Shown one piece after another: positions 22,716 to 33,932 of a stretch of 64,000 bases of DNA. Position 1 is the stretch's first letter. Each line of letters begins with the position of its first letter. The notes below the pieces were generated by a model. It was not told where the DNA came from. It did no database searches and saw only the letters and a program-made list of their open reading frames with translations. Position numbers and translations under genes: made by a program. The stretch is from positions 21,014,167-21,078,166 of the forward strand of contig AP025069.1 of the NCBI GenBank assembly GCA_036186865.1. The letters run 5' to 3'. The DNA comes from Eustoma russellianum (lineage: Eukaryota > Streptophyta > Magnoliopsida > Gentianales > Gentianaceae).

Positions 22716-25700
22716 TGCAGGGAGCCCAAACATCAAAAGATACATCTATAAAGTGGTTCCTTGACAGTGGCTGCTCGAGGCACATGACGGGTGACTCGAG
22801 CTTGTTCACGAAATTAAAGAAGGTCACAAGAGGCAGATCCGTGACCTTTGGAGACAACAACGAAGGCAAGATCATCAGAAAAGGTACAATCGGAAACCCA
22901 AGCACTCTTCAAATCTCAAACGTCTTTTTGGTAAGCAACTTATCTTATAATCTTCTTAGTATTTCTCAATTTATTGACAATGGCTTTGATGTGTGTTTCA
23001 CTCACCCTTATTGCAATATAATAAATAAAAATGGAGAAACCGTTTTAAAAGGAAAATGAGAAGGAAACATCTTTACGCTTTCTATGGATGATATGGTAGA
23101 CGCTAAAGTTAAGTGTTTTATGTCAAACGAACCTAATGTAAATTTGTGGCATAGACGTTTAGGACACATTGGCATTTCCACACTAGAAAAACTCCAACGA
23201 AAGAACCTAGTACGAGGATTGCCTACACTTGATTCAGACAACTTTTGGTTGTGTGGATCTTGCATAAAAGGCAAACAAACATGCGAGTCACTTAAACCTA
23301 AGAATGAAATAAGCACGACTAGAGTTTTAGAATTACTACACATTGATTTGTTTGGTCCTAGTCGCACTACGAGCCTTGGTGGGCGCCACTATGCTTGCGT
23401 GATTGTTGATGGTTATTCTCGTTATACTTGGACTTTATTTCTTGCACATAAGGATGATAGTGCCATTGAGATTGCGAAATTAATCAAACAACTTGAAAAT
23501 CAATATGGATTCAATGTGAAAAAGATAAGAAGCGATAGAGACGGTGAATTTAAAAACAAGGATATGATTTCATTTTGCGAAGAAAAAGGAATCAAGCATG
23601 AGTTTTCGCCACCTAGAACTCCACAATTAAATGGAGTAATAGAAAGAAAGAATAGAACATTACAAGAAATCGCTAGGACTATGTTATGCAAAAATAAACT
23701 GCCTAGATTTCTGTGGAGGGAAGCCGTAAACTGTGCATGCTACATAGTGAATCGTTTATCCATTAGAAAGAAAATAAACAAGACGCCTTATAAGATATTA
23801 AATGATCGCATGCCTAAGATTGACTATTTTCGTGTGTCTGGATGCAAATGTTTTGTCTTGAATACAAAAGATAATTTAGATAAATTTGAATCTAAATCAA
23901 TTGAATGCATCTTTGTTGGATATTCTGTAAATTCAAAAGCATATAGATGTTATGATCCTCTCACTAGACAAATCATAGAATCTATTCATGTGAAGTTTAA
24001 TGAATTTGGCGAGATTAATAAACATGATTTTGAATTGAAACCCGTGTTGAATGAAGATAATGGTACGTTTGATATACACGATATACATGATATACTAGAA
24101 ATGCATGATCACTTAGAAATGCATGATAACATAGAAAATAATCAACCAAGATGGCATAGAGATCACCCACATGATCTCATTATAGGCGATATCAATCACG
24201 GCGTGCGGCCACGTAGAAGAATAACTTTGGATGAAATAAATCAATTCCATGCTATGATTTCCGAAATTGAACCCAAAAATGTGCATGATGCTTTGAGTGA
24301 TTCTTCTTGGGTTGATGCTATGCATGATGAGCTTAATCAATTTGTTAGATTTGATATATGGGATTTAGTGCCACGACCACAAGATAAGACCATAGTAGGC
24401 ACAAAGTGGGTGTTTAGAAATAAAATGAATGAAGAAGGAAAGGTCGTTAGAAATAAAGCTAGACTTGTAGCACAAGGCTATAATCAAGAAGAAGGAATTG
24501 ACTATGATGAAACATTTGCACCCGTAGCACGTCTAGAAGCTATACGACTTTTACTTGCCATTGCTTGCATGAAAAATTTCAAACTTTATCAAATGGATGT
24601 AAAAAGTGCATTCCTAAATGGATTTATACAAGAAGAGGTATACGTGAAGCAACCACCCGGTTTTGAAGATTTAAAACATCCCGATCACGTGTACAAACTA
24701 AAGAAGTCACTTTACGGACTAAAGCAAGCACCTAGAGCATGGTATGATCGTTTTGCTACTTTCTTTTTAGAAAATGGTTTTAAACGATGTACTATAGATA
24801 GTACATTATTTTTGAAACAAGATAAATTGGATTTACTTATTATTCAAATCTACGTTGATGACATTATTTTCGGTTCTACCTCACATAAACTTGTTGAAGA
24901 TTTTGAAAATTGCATGAAATCCGAATTTGAAATGTCTATGGTTGGCGAACTTAACTATTTTCTTGGCTTGGAAATTAAACAAACGAGTAAAGGCATTCAC
25001 ATAAGCCAAGCTAAATATGTAAATGACGTGATTAAAAAATTCAGCTTTGAAAATTTAAAACCATCCCCCATCCCTATGAGTGTCACCACTAAATTTGATA
25101 AAGATGAACATGGTAAAGATTTTGATAATGCCTTATATAGATCTATGATTGGTTCTTTGCTATATCTTACTGCTAGTAGGCCTGATATCATGTTCAGTGT
25201 ATGCATGTGTGCACGTTTTCAAAGTCAACCTAAAGTGTCTCACTATAATACGGTAAAAAGAATATTCCACTATATTAAGCACACGCCCACCTTAGGAATT
25301 TGGTATGATAAAGATTGTGAATTTAACTTACATGCTTATACTGATACAGATTACGGTGGATGTAAGATAGATAGAAAAAACACGAGTGGTACTTTCCAAT
25401 TTATAGGAAACTCACTCATTTCATGGTTTTCCAAAAAGCGAGCAAGCGTAGCTTTATCCACCACTGAGGCTGAGTACATGGCACTTAGTTTATGTTGCAC
25501 ACAATTATTATGGATAAAATAACAACTTACGGATTTTGGAATTACCATAAATAGAATTCCTATATATTGTGATAGTATGAGTGCAATTAATCTGTCTAAG
25601 AACCCCGTATTACATTCTAAGGCCAAGCATATAGAAGTACGCTATCACTTTTTTCGTGATCACATAAATAATGGTGATATCATCATAGATCACGTACACA

Positions 25701-25801
25701 CAGAAGTACAAGTAGCTGATATCTTTACTAAAGCCTTAAATCAAGCCACGTACGAAAATCTCCGTTCTAAATTAGGCATAATTTCTGCTGATTTGATTTG
25801 A
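22716..25801 (+). pseudogene. B2 pol: protease, integrase, RT, RNase H
   Basis: Protease WFLDSGCSRHMTGDS (about 22750) has the DSG active site. The integrase zinc finger (LWHRRLGH ... CGSCIKG) and core (IDLFGP, RSDRDGEF, NGVIERKNRT) have D, D and E in order. RT motifs are GTKWVFRNKMNEEG, DYDETFAPVARLEA, MDVKSAFLNGFIQEEVY, SLYGLKQAPRAWYD and catalytic YVDDIIFGS near 24855. RNase H has STTEAEYMAL and ends LRSKLGIISADLI. Only two in-frame stops are seen: TGA at 23057-23059 and TAA at 25520-25522 where B1 has Gln. Without these the frame would be continuous from 22715 to the TGA at 25799-25801, so death is recent. Confidence 0.95.
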
Positions 25802-26022
25802 TTCTCTTTCCTTATTTACAGGCATATTTTGATTGAATTTCCAAAATAAAGGGGGAGAGAAAGCATGATTTAAGGGGGAGAGAGACACTGATTGCATAAA
25901 TAAAGGGAGAGCGGATTTGAAATTTAAAATTCAAATTTTGAATTTATGCATGATTGAAGGGGGAGCGATAGGATTTAAATCATGAAAGTAGGTTATTTTG
26001 AAAATCATTAAAAGGGGGAGAT
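25802..26022 (+). promoter_or_regulatory. B2 multiple polypurine tracts
   Basis: Copies of AAGGGGGAG or near forms occur at about 25851, 25874, 25905, 25957 and 26011-26020; the last directly precedes the LTR at 26023. Between them is a small AT-rich inverted repeat (GAAATTTAAAATTCAAATTT at 25920). No gene is present. Confidence 0.85.
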
Positions 26023-26375
26023 TGTAGAGAAAAAGGGGTTTGAGTGATTTCAAAATGTATGATTTAAATGTGCATAAAAACGTGCATGACATAAATGTGC
26101 ATGACATATTGCATATAACTTGCCTTATATAGTTCATATATAATGTTGCCGTACTAACGAGCCATGAAGCGTTAAAGCTTACATCAAATGGCAAACATTT
26201 GTTGTGTTTGTACTATTTTCAGGTGCCACCATTAATGAACTAAACTAGTTCATTAAGTGAAGTACTTAGTTAATTAAACTAAGTAGTTCATTAAAGGAAG
26301 CAACATTTGGACAAGGCACAAAGGCAACAAGATTAAGAAAGGAAAGTCTCCTCCTTCTCCTCTCACATATATACA

Positions 26376-26413
<38 letters not shown>

Positions 26414-29062
26414 CATATATTTTCAGATTTTTTGAAAAAGGCACATACACATTTATTCCAATGTGCTACCAACAAGTTATATATTTTACGTACGTACGTT
26501 AACGTCACACCACCATACTTAACTCATATTTATGAGTATTTTCAGGTCTTATATCATATGATATAAGTCATGGTGATGACAAATTAAATACGACACGTTA
26601 AAAGGTTTTAAACCGAAAATTGTCGTATCGGGCGAATAAAGAAACTTGCCAACGTGTCACGTACTTGCCATAAATAGATGGCCAGCCCCTACACCTCAAA
26701 AATCTCTATAATTTTCGTGGGTTTGATGTTATTTCCAACCATAAAATCATTCCATGTTGGCACACACAAATCACCCCACATTAAGTCCGAATTGTGGAGA
26801 TTCCAATTTCAATTTTGTCACATGTATATGGCACCACTTTAAGACCAGACAAGTGCTGAATATTAAAGTTTAATTTATGTATATTATGTGTAACATAATA
26901 TATATAACATGTGCAAAAAAAAGTTGGAATTTAATTAGAGAAAAATCGGGTAATCGATAAACATCGAAAATTCGGTTTTCTACGTACACAACACATGGAA
27001 CGTTTTTGGCACATCATACGACATGTATCTAGACACTTTTTACATATGTCATACATCTTAAAGTGTTCTAGAAAATTAAATTAAGGGCTGATTGGAATAT
27101 ACCATGTGTGTATTATTAAATGTGCACTATTTTACAAAGTTTGCAAAAATAAAATTCAGCACATGTATCTACACATTATACACGCCTATACCAGCTTGAT
27201 GGAGCCTATGTGGAGCCTTGTTGACATATTGATTGGTCAAGAATCAAGCATACAATATTGGTGACTTAAAGAAAGAAGCTACAAAAAGTAATGTTTCAAA
27301 TTTTATCTCATTTGTAACACATGCTGAAGATTTCAGCATGTGTATTAAGAGCTGGCCGAATTTCATCCATTATGAGGCTATATTTTGTGTCTTGAAACAT
27401 GTGATTAATTGGAAGACAAATTGGAATTAATTTGAATAAGATATGAAAGTAAAATTGTGATATCTTGAATATCACACATGCTGAAAACTTTCAGCATGTG
27501 TGTGAATGTACCTAGGCCGATTGTTTGGCCATGTTATTGTCCAATTTTATTGCCAAAATTGATGAGAATATTGTCTACTAATTGGTGATTTATTTTTAAG
27601 TGAAAAATCAAAGAAAATTTGGTAACAATTTGAAATGAAGACCCATGTATCACATGCTCAAGCCTCATTATGGCCGATTTTATCAACCTTTTTGGAGAAA
27701 TATTATCTTTCTTAATTTATGTGATGATCTTGGAAGTTATGGAAATTGTTTTATGGTGATTTTGGCACATGTTTTTAGTGGAATTCTCAGATTTTCCTAG
27801 TCATCAAGTGATGCCAACATTCAACCAATCAATGAGTGCCAAGTAAGCAAGAGTTAAATGATCATTCAATAAGGAGATGCCAAGTAAGCAAGATCATGTC
27901 ACAATGATGCCACATATTCTCGCAAGGACTTAGAAGATAATTTTCAAGAGTAGTACTAGCACCAAGGGGGTGGCCAAATCAAGATTAAAAGGAAAGGAAG
28001 AAGAGCAAAACAAAGACAAGAAAAAGCATTGCAATCTTGAAGCTAAAAACGCCTACATTCTCTTCTTCTACACTCTCTTTCTTTCTTCTTCCTAAAAGCC
28101 TATTGTACTTACATTCATATACTTGAATAGGATTTTCTTAGACCACCACATATTATTTTATCTTTGTAAAATATTGATCAAGGTGTGATCAATCTTCAAT
28201 CTTGCAAGGTGGTGGCGTTCGTGTGCATTGTATTCATCATACAAGATTTGTAAAGGGTTGGAGTTGGTGTGTAACTCCATCAACCCTGTGGTAAGGTATT
28301 TTTGTGTTGTGTGATTAGTGTGAACCGAGGAAGGTGTTCCTCAAAGACTGGAGTAGGTTGTTTATAACCGAACCAGTATAAACTTCTTGGTGTCATTTAC
28401 TTTTAGCACTTATATTCTGTTTCAACACTGCTTATCATTTTTGATTACGTTCGTAAAAATAGTAAACGTTTTTCAAAAATTACGAAACTTTCCAGAATCA
28501 TAGCCACACGTCTTAAGGTTAATTTGACACATGTTTCAACCCTTTTGGACAAGTATAAATCAACCAAACGTCCAAAGTTCTGAGACTAGTGCAGTCTGAT
28601 TTTCAGGCTTGCAAAGGTTGGGACTTTGAGCGTATTTGACTAACTTCCCAAAATCATTTTTCAAAACTGTTTCAACCCATTTAAATATAACTTATAAGGG
28701 GTTAGTGGTTAAGATTTCAGAGCATTTAGAGTTACATAAAAATAGGAATAAATTTTTCAAATCAGTCTACCGTTTCTGGCAGATTCGTGCAATCTGACCA
28801 CCAACAATATTTGAAGGGGTTAAAGGTTGAATTTAAATCTGAAATTTTTAGGAGACACTCATAGCATCTGAGGCTAAGTTCTCTCAAAATTTCAGAATTT
28901 TTGAAGACCTACAACCTAGTTTTAAAAACGTTTTAAAACTGGTCCTGAAAACAGAAACTGTTTTCAGAAGTTGAGTTCTTGAGTCAAAACAATTTTAAAA
29001 AAACCACACTTTCCGCACCAACTATTCAACCCCCCTTCTAGTGGTGCCTTGCAGATCCTACA
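26023..29062 (+). repeat. B2 3' LTR (3040 bp)
   Basis: Matches the 5' LTR throughout. The AT microsatellite at 26380-26410 is longer than in the 5' LTR. The 20-bp palindrome is at 26548-26567. Two of the three CATGCTGAAA dyads remain (27317-27343 and 27473-27503); the third, at 27652-27661, lost its centre and right arm. It ends GCAGATCCTACA at 29062, followed by AAGAT and the rest of the G1 RT. Confidence 0.95.
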
Positions 29063-31342
29063 AAGATGACATCCTTGTATATTCTCCTGATGAGCAAACC
29101 CATGCTGAGCATCTGAGTGTCGTCTTGGGAATACTGAGGCATAAACAACTGTATGCCAAAGTCAGCAAATGCGAGTTCTGGCTGAAGAGTGTGACCTTTT
29201 TTGGTCACGTAATATCAGAAGAGGGGATTGCTGTGGATCCTAAGAAGGTGGAAGCTATTATTGAATGACCTAGACCCACGAATGTCACTGAAATGCAAAG
29301 TTTCTTGGGTCTAGCTTGCTATTACATGAAGTTTGTTGATGGATTCTCAATGATAGCAGTACCCCTCAGTCGTCTTACCCAGAAGAAGTCTAAGTTTGAG
29401 TAGATAGCCGAATGTGAAAAGAGCTTCTCGAAACTCAAGAAGAAGTTAAACACAGCTCTAGTATTGGCTCAACCCTCTAGTACTGATGGGTTTGTAATAT
29501 ATAGTGATGCGTCAAAAACTGGTCTAGGTACGTAAACTGTAGAATAAATTATGATTTTCCGTCCAAATCGAATTTGGTCTAATACTTCACTTGTAGGTTG
29601 TGTTTTGATGCAACACGAACGAGTCATCGAGTATGCCTCAAGGCAACTAAAAGCATATGAACAAAACTATCCGATACATGACCTTGAACTATCAGCAATT
29701 GTGTTCACTCTAAAGATTTAGCGGCACTACATATATGGGGAGAAGTGAGCGGTGTTCACCGATCACAAGAGCCTAAAGTGCTTGTTCTCCCAGAAGGAGT
29801 TGCACATGAGACAGCGGAGATGGTTGGAACTGCTAAAGGACTATGACTTGACAATTCACTATCACCCAGGTAAAGCTAATAAGATGGCAGATGCATTAAG
29901 CAGAAAATCCAACCATGCATGACAATCACCACTGGAAAGAGAAATGTAAGAATTTGGTTTGGACTTGGTGGAGTCCACAGTAAATGTTTTGGCGGCTTTG
30001 ACCATAACACCAAGTTTAGTTTATCGAGTGAAAGAGGCTCAGAGAATGATAAAACTCTAGGTGAAATTGTAGAGAAACTAAAGTATAGTCAAGTTGAAGG
30101 ATTTCAGACCAGAGAAGACTGGAGCCTATGGTTTAGAGGGAGACTATGTGTTCCCGCGTGGATGAGCTTAGAAAAGAAATTTTGTATGAGGATCACAGCT
30201 CGAAGTTATCAATACACCCTGGTAGCACCAAAATGTACAGAGATCTCAAACAATACTACTGGTAGCCCGTTGGAGATCCCAGAGGAAATGGAAACACATC
30301 ACGATGGATTTCCTAGCCGGTTTACCAAAGACGAGAAGTGGATACAATATGATTTGGGTTGTTGTGGACCGGTTAACCAAGTCGGCACACTTCCCGCCTG
30401 TCTCAAGCAAAACATCCTTGGATAAGTTGGTGAATCTGTATATGGACAACATTGTCAGCTTACACGACGTTCCAGTGAGCATAGTGTCAGACCGAGACAT
30501 GCGGTCTACCTCTAAATTATGGGCAGCATTTCAGAGAGCTATGGGCACTGAGTTGAGGATGAGTACAACTTATCATCCTCAAACTGATGGATAGTCTAAG
30601 CGAACTATTCAAATCCTTGAATAAATGCTAAGGGCTTGTGTCCTAGACTTCAAGGGAGGCTGGGATGGAATGGTGAAATTGATAGAGTTCTCCTACAATA
30701 ATAGTCATCATAGTGCAATCGACATGGCTCCCTTCAAAGCATTGTATGGACGGAAGTATAGGTCTCCTGTATATTGGGACGAAGTTGGTGTGAGGATCAT
30801 CACTGGACCCAAACTGCTTGAGAGGACGTTGGAGAAGATGAAGATTATTTGGGACAAACTCAAGACGACCCATGATAGTATTAAGAGCTGGGCGGACTCC
30901 AAAGTACGACCTTTGGAATTTGATATAGGGGAAAAGATGTATGTAAGAGTATCTCCTACAAAGGGTATTATGAGGTTTGGAGTGAAAGGCAAGTTAAGTC
31001 CACGATTTATTGGTCCTTATGAGACATTGGAGAAGGTGGAAAACTTGGCATATCATTGGCATTACCCCTAGTATTGGCACAGGTCCACAATGTCTTCCAG
31101 GTCTCACAATTAAGGAAATATGTGACGGATCCGAGTCATATACTGGAGGCACAACCGTTAGAGCTAAATGGCGATGTTACTTACGAGGAAGTACCGGTGA
31201 GAATAATAGACCGTAAGGAGCAAGTGCTACGGAGGCGAGTGATTCTTTATGTAAAAGTTCACCGGAGTAATCGTTCTGAGCAAGAAGCCATGTGGGAACT
31301 CGAGGAGCAGATGCAGGAGAAGTATCCTCAGCTCTTCACTTA
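29063..31342 (+). pseudogene. G1 pol, RT end, RNase H, integrase, chromodomain (right of B2)
   Basis: Continues the catalytic motif with DDILVYSPDEQTHAEHL. RT thumb and RNase H follow (KKVEAIIE stop, VPLSRLTQKKSKFE stop, GFVIYSDASKTGLG). An intron-like 69-bp insert lies at 29528-29596, after which CVLMQHERVIEYASRQL continues. The integrase zinc finger is truncated: DLKQYYW at 30250 joins directly to the PLEIPEEMETHH region, so its two cysteines are missing. The integrase core has DFLAGLPKTRSGYN, VSDRDMRST, and a stop where relatives have TDGQSE. GEKMYVRVSPTKG and a chromodomain-like tail (YEEVPVRIIDRK, EAMWELEEQMQEKYP) end at the TAA at 31340. Numerous stops and frameshifts. Confidence 0.92.
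29528..29596 (+). other. Intron-like GT-AG insert in G1 RNase H
   Basis: The codon series for GLGCVLMQ, unbroken in G2, is interrupted here by 69 bp starting GTACGT and ending TTGTAG. Removing it restores the glycine codon (G plus GT) and the frame exactly. The insert is AT-rich and has CTAAT (29579-29583), a branch-site-like motif 13-17 bases before the AG. No repeat termini are seen. A splicing intron is an inference; no transcript evidence is available here. Confidence 0.65.
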
Positions 31343-31388
31343 AGGTACGTAAGTTTCGAAGAAGAAAATTTTTGTAATAGGGTTGGAA
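31343..31388 (+). other. G1 spacer before 3' LTR
   Basis: A short spacer ending GGGTTGGAA directly before TGTCATACC, with GAAGAAGAAAA slightly upstream; these are weak polypurine-tract candidates. Confidence 0.5.
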
Positions 31389-33932
31389 TGTCATACCCCG
31401 TGTTCTCGAGCCTAGTGTTAAATAATTATAACGGATCAAAAAGATAGAGTTAATAATTATATATGTTTATATGGCTTAGTTAAATGTAATTTAGTTATAA
31501 AATAATTAAAAAGATGAAATTAGGCCAAAATACCGAAATTGCCCCCTTAATTAATTGTTGGGGGAGTTACACAATTAGCATAACTCCCCCTGTTGACCGT
31601 CAGTTATGAGGGAAATAGGGAGGGGGAGATCGACTGAGAGAAGAAAGAGAGAATGGTAGAGAGAAAAAGAGAAAAGAAAAGAGGAAGAAGGAGGAAGAGA
31701 TTGCGATCAACCCTAGAGACAAGCCGTCCAAGAACTCAATACAATCACCGTAAGGATCTCTAGAATTGAAGGCAAGTAACTTTTCTTTATGCAATTTGAT
31801 TCGTAGGCCCTATTTTCTAGCAAGAGAAAAGTGAATCACACATTGGTAATTTCATTCCGCTTATGCTAATTGCTCCACTATGTGCTTCTATACGTGTTGA
31901 TTGATTAAAGTTGGAATCTTTAGGGCCAATTTTTGAGAATTATTGTTATATACTTGATTTATGATGAATATGCCCTTAAGATGTCATTTTTCTTATGATG
32001 AACTCCCTGATGATGAGTTTATATGCCTGTTGTTTGTGTCGTAGGTGTAATGGTCGGATTAAAGGAGGTTTGATGGGTGTAATGTAGTTGGCGGCTGGAT
32101 TAGGGATTGGTTAGAAGGTTTTGTGAACTTGTTCAAATGAGAGGAGTGTGGCAAGTCTAGGATCCATGTCATTGGTTGCAATTAAGGTTCAATACGATGT
32201 CATGAGCATTTACGTAGGTTGGAATCATGTTTTAGGATTGAGTATAGGTGTTTTATAGGCTTGGAATGAAGAAGGATGATGGTTAGGTCGAACTTGCAGC
32301 AAAAAGGGGTAAAAATTACAGAAACAAGGACTTGGATCGATCCTGGAGGGACATCAATCGATCCAAGTGGACCTGGTATAGTTTCAAAAGTCTCTGGAGG
32401 ACATCAGTCGATCGACTGAGAGAACATCGATCGATCGATCTCCAAGAAACTGAACATCGATCGATCAGATGAACCACATCGATCGATCGAAGTCCTGGAG
32501 GTGCAGAACTAAAAGTTTCTAGAGGACATCGATCGCTCAGGAATAGGGACATCGATCGATTAGTGAGGGGCACATCGATCGATCGATGTTGCTAGTTTGC
32601 AGAATTTAAGCTAAATCTCAATGAATGTTAGGGAATGAACGACAAGTGGTTTGAAGGACCTTTGTGTGACATTTGGGACTAGTATATGAGTTCAAGTGGT
32701 ATTGTAGAAGTATGTTCGACGAACGATGAGATGGGAAATGTTAAGCGTAAAAAAGACAAGGCTAAGTGTGACTCGAGATGACTTTGTATTACGAGGGGGT
32801 GTGAAAAGGGTACTAATGAGGCATGCTTTGATACATTTGAGGTTTGTGACCGGTAACCAATACGTAAAGGTGAACAAGTTTAGGATTTTGTTATGATATG
32901 ACATGAGTATTTGGCATCACGACATGAACATTTTGCATATGTCATGGGTTTTGGTTTGCGAAAAGACACGTGTGTATAAATAAAGACCCAAGTTTTAAAC
33001 GACAAGGTTGTGCTGCTGGTTGATGCAGGGGATAAAAGTCATGCCTGCAATGGCAGGGTATAAAAGTGTGACCTGTAATCAACATCAGGGTATAAAGTTC
33101 TGTTATGGGGCCGTGGACCTTTCAACACAGTTCTGCTTTGTTGTGGATTGATCACCCACCAGGTGTAAAGTTCTGCCACGCGAAGTATAAGATAAGAATA
33201 TAAGTATGAACAGTTTTGTGAAACAAAATGCATGACATGTTTGTAAAAGACTTCATATGCATGGGTTTTCAGTTAGTCTAGTATATGTTTTTGCAGGAAT
33301 GCATGTATCATGAGTCACGAAGCATGAGTCTTGGCATGAATGAAACGGTGTGTGCATATGACATGTTTTGTATGTGTATGTGATCTCTATTTTTGTTAGT
33401 TTATGTGACTTACCTTTTTTGATGGGTATTTTTGACCATGATATTGCTAACCCGAGCACCTTATTTTGGGCATTGTTTTTATACATCGGTGACTCGTCAT
33501 ATGTGATTCTGTAAAGTGTGTAGACGGGTTACTTGCTAGATTTGTTTTTCACTAAGACTAGATACTTCATCTCTTTTCAGGTGAACCCGTGTGTGAGATA
33601 ATTTTCGTGGAAGACGACGGCAAGTGGGCCCATTGGGATGATAGACATTGAGGGAAAAATGTCATGTTAATTCCTTAGTCGATAGACTTTCTGTTACCGT
33701 CGTTGTTGGAGGATATATTAGACATCTCTGAATACATTTCATTTTCGCTGTATTACACTTGGTTACATTAGTTATTGAAGTTTTAAATTTTATGTCATTT
33801 TCACTGATTTCTGCTGATTTATCTTGCATAATTGATGATGTGTGCTTGATCTGTTTTGACGCTTCGTAGTTCTCATAGTAGACTATGCCGGATGCACTGG
33901 TACCAATGTCGGTATCGGGCCAGGGCGCTATA
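31389..33932 (+). repeat. G1 3' LTR (2544 bp, uninterrupted)
   Basis: Starts TGTCATACCCCGTG and ends GCGCTATA, with CA changed to TA. It aligns with the split 5' LTR across the G2 insertion point (about 32957: ACACGTGTGTA). The GATCGATC array is at 32334-32590, and TATAAA-type repeats lie at 33030-33190 (GATAAAAGT, GTATAAAAGT, GTATAAAGTTCTG, GTGTAAAGTTCTG). TAAAG at 33933-33937 is the target duplication. No gene is present. Confidence 0.93.

Larger units (their letters stand above)
17647..29062 (+). mobile_element. Sirevirus-like Ty1/copia element B2, complete
   Basis: 5' LTR 17647-20678 and 3' LTR 26023-29062, both TGTAG...CTACA. Flanks TAGAT (17642-17646) and AAGAT (29063-29067) form a 5-bp target duplication with one mismatch. 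It splits the G1 RT. The internal part is 5344 bp, so the two LTRs together (about 6.07 kb) are longer than the coding part. Internal order: primer site, gag with coiled coil, protease, integrase, RT, RNase H, repeated polypurine tracts, LTR. No extra env-like frame lies between pol and the 3' LTR. The LTRs are very similar, but differ at a deleted palindrome half (27655) and an expanded AT tract (26381-26408). Confidence 0.95.
4073..33932 (+). mobile_element. Ty3/gypsy element G1 (Tekay-like chromovirus), split by G2 and B2
   Basis: LTR starts TGTCATACCCC at 4073 and again at 31389; the right end is GCTATA at 33932, where the left LTR has GCTACA. Target duplication TAAAG at 4068-4072 and 33933-33937 is perfect. 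After removing G2 and B2 the order is LTR, tRNA-iMet primer site (15239), gag with a zinc knuckle, protease, RT, RNase H, integrase and a C-terminal chromodomain-like segment (31170-31340), LTR. Net LTR lengths are about 2555 and 2544 bp. The chromodomain and long LTRs suggest the Tekay (Del) clade. Many stops and frameshifts make it non-autonomous. Confidence 0.92.

Noticed and set aside
25802..26022. Env-like ORF expected in some Sireviruses
   Set aside because: No frame of useful length lies between pol and the 3' LTR; only polypurine tracts are present.
26380..26410. AT dinucleotide tract as a special element
   Set aside because: An ordinary microsatellite in the LTR, also present in shorter form at 18005-18030 and 1286-1303.
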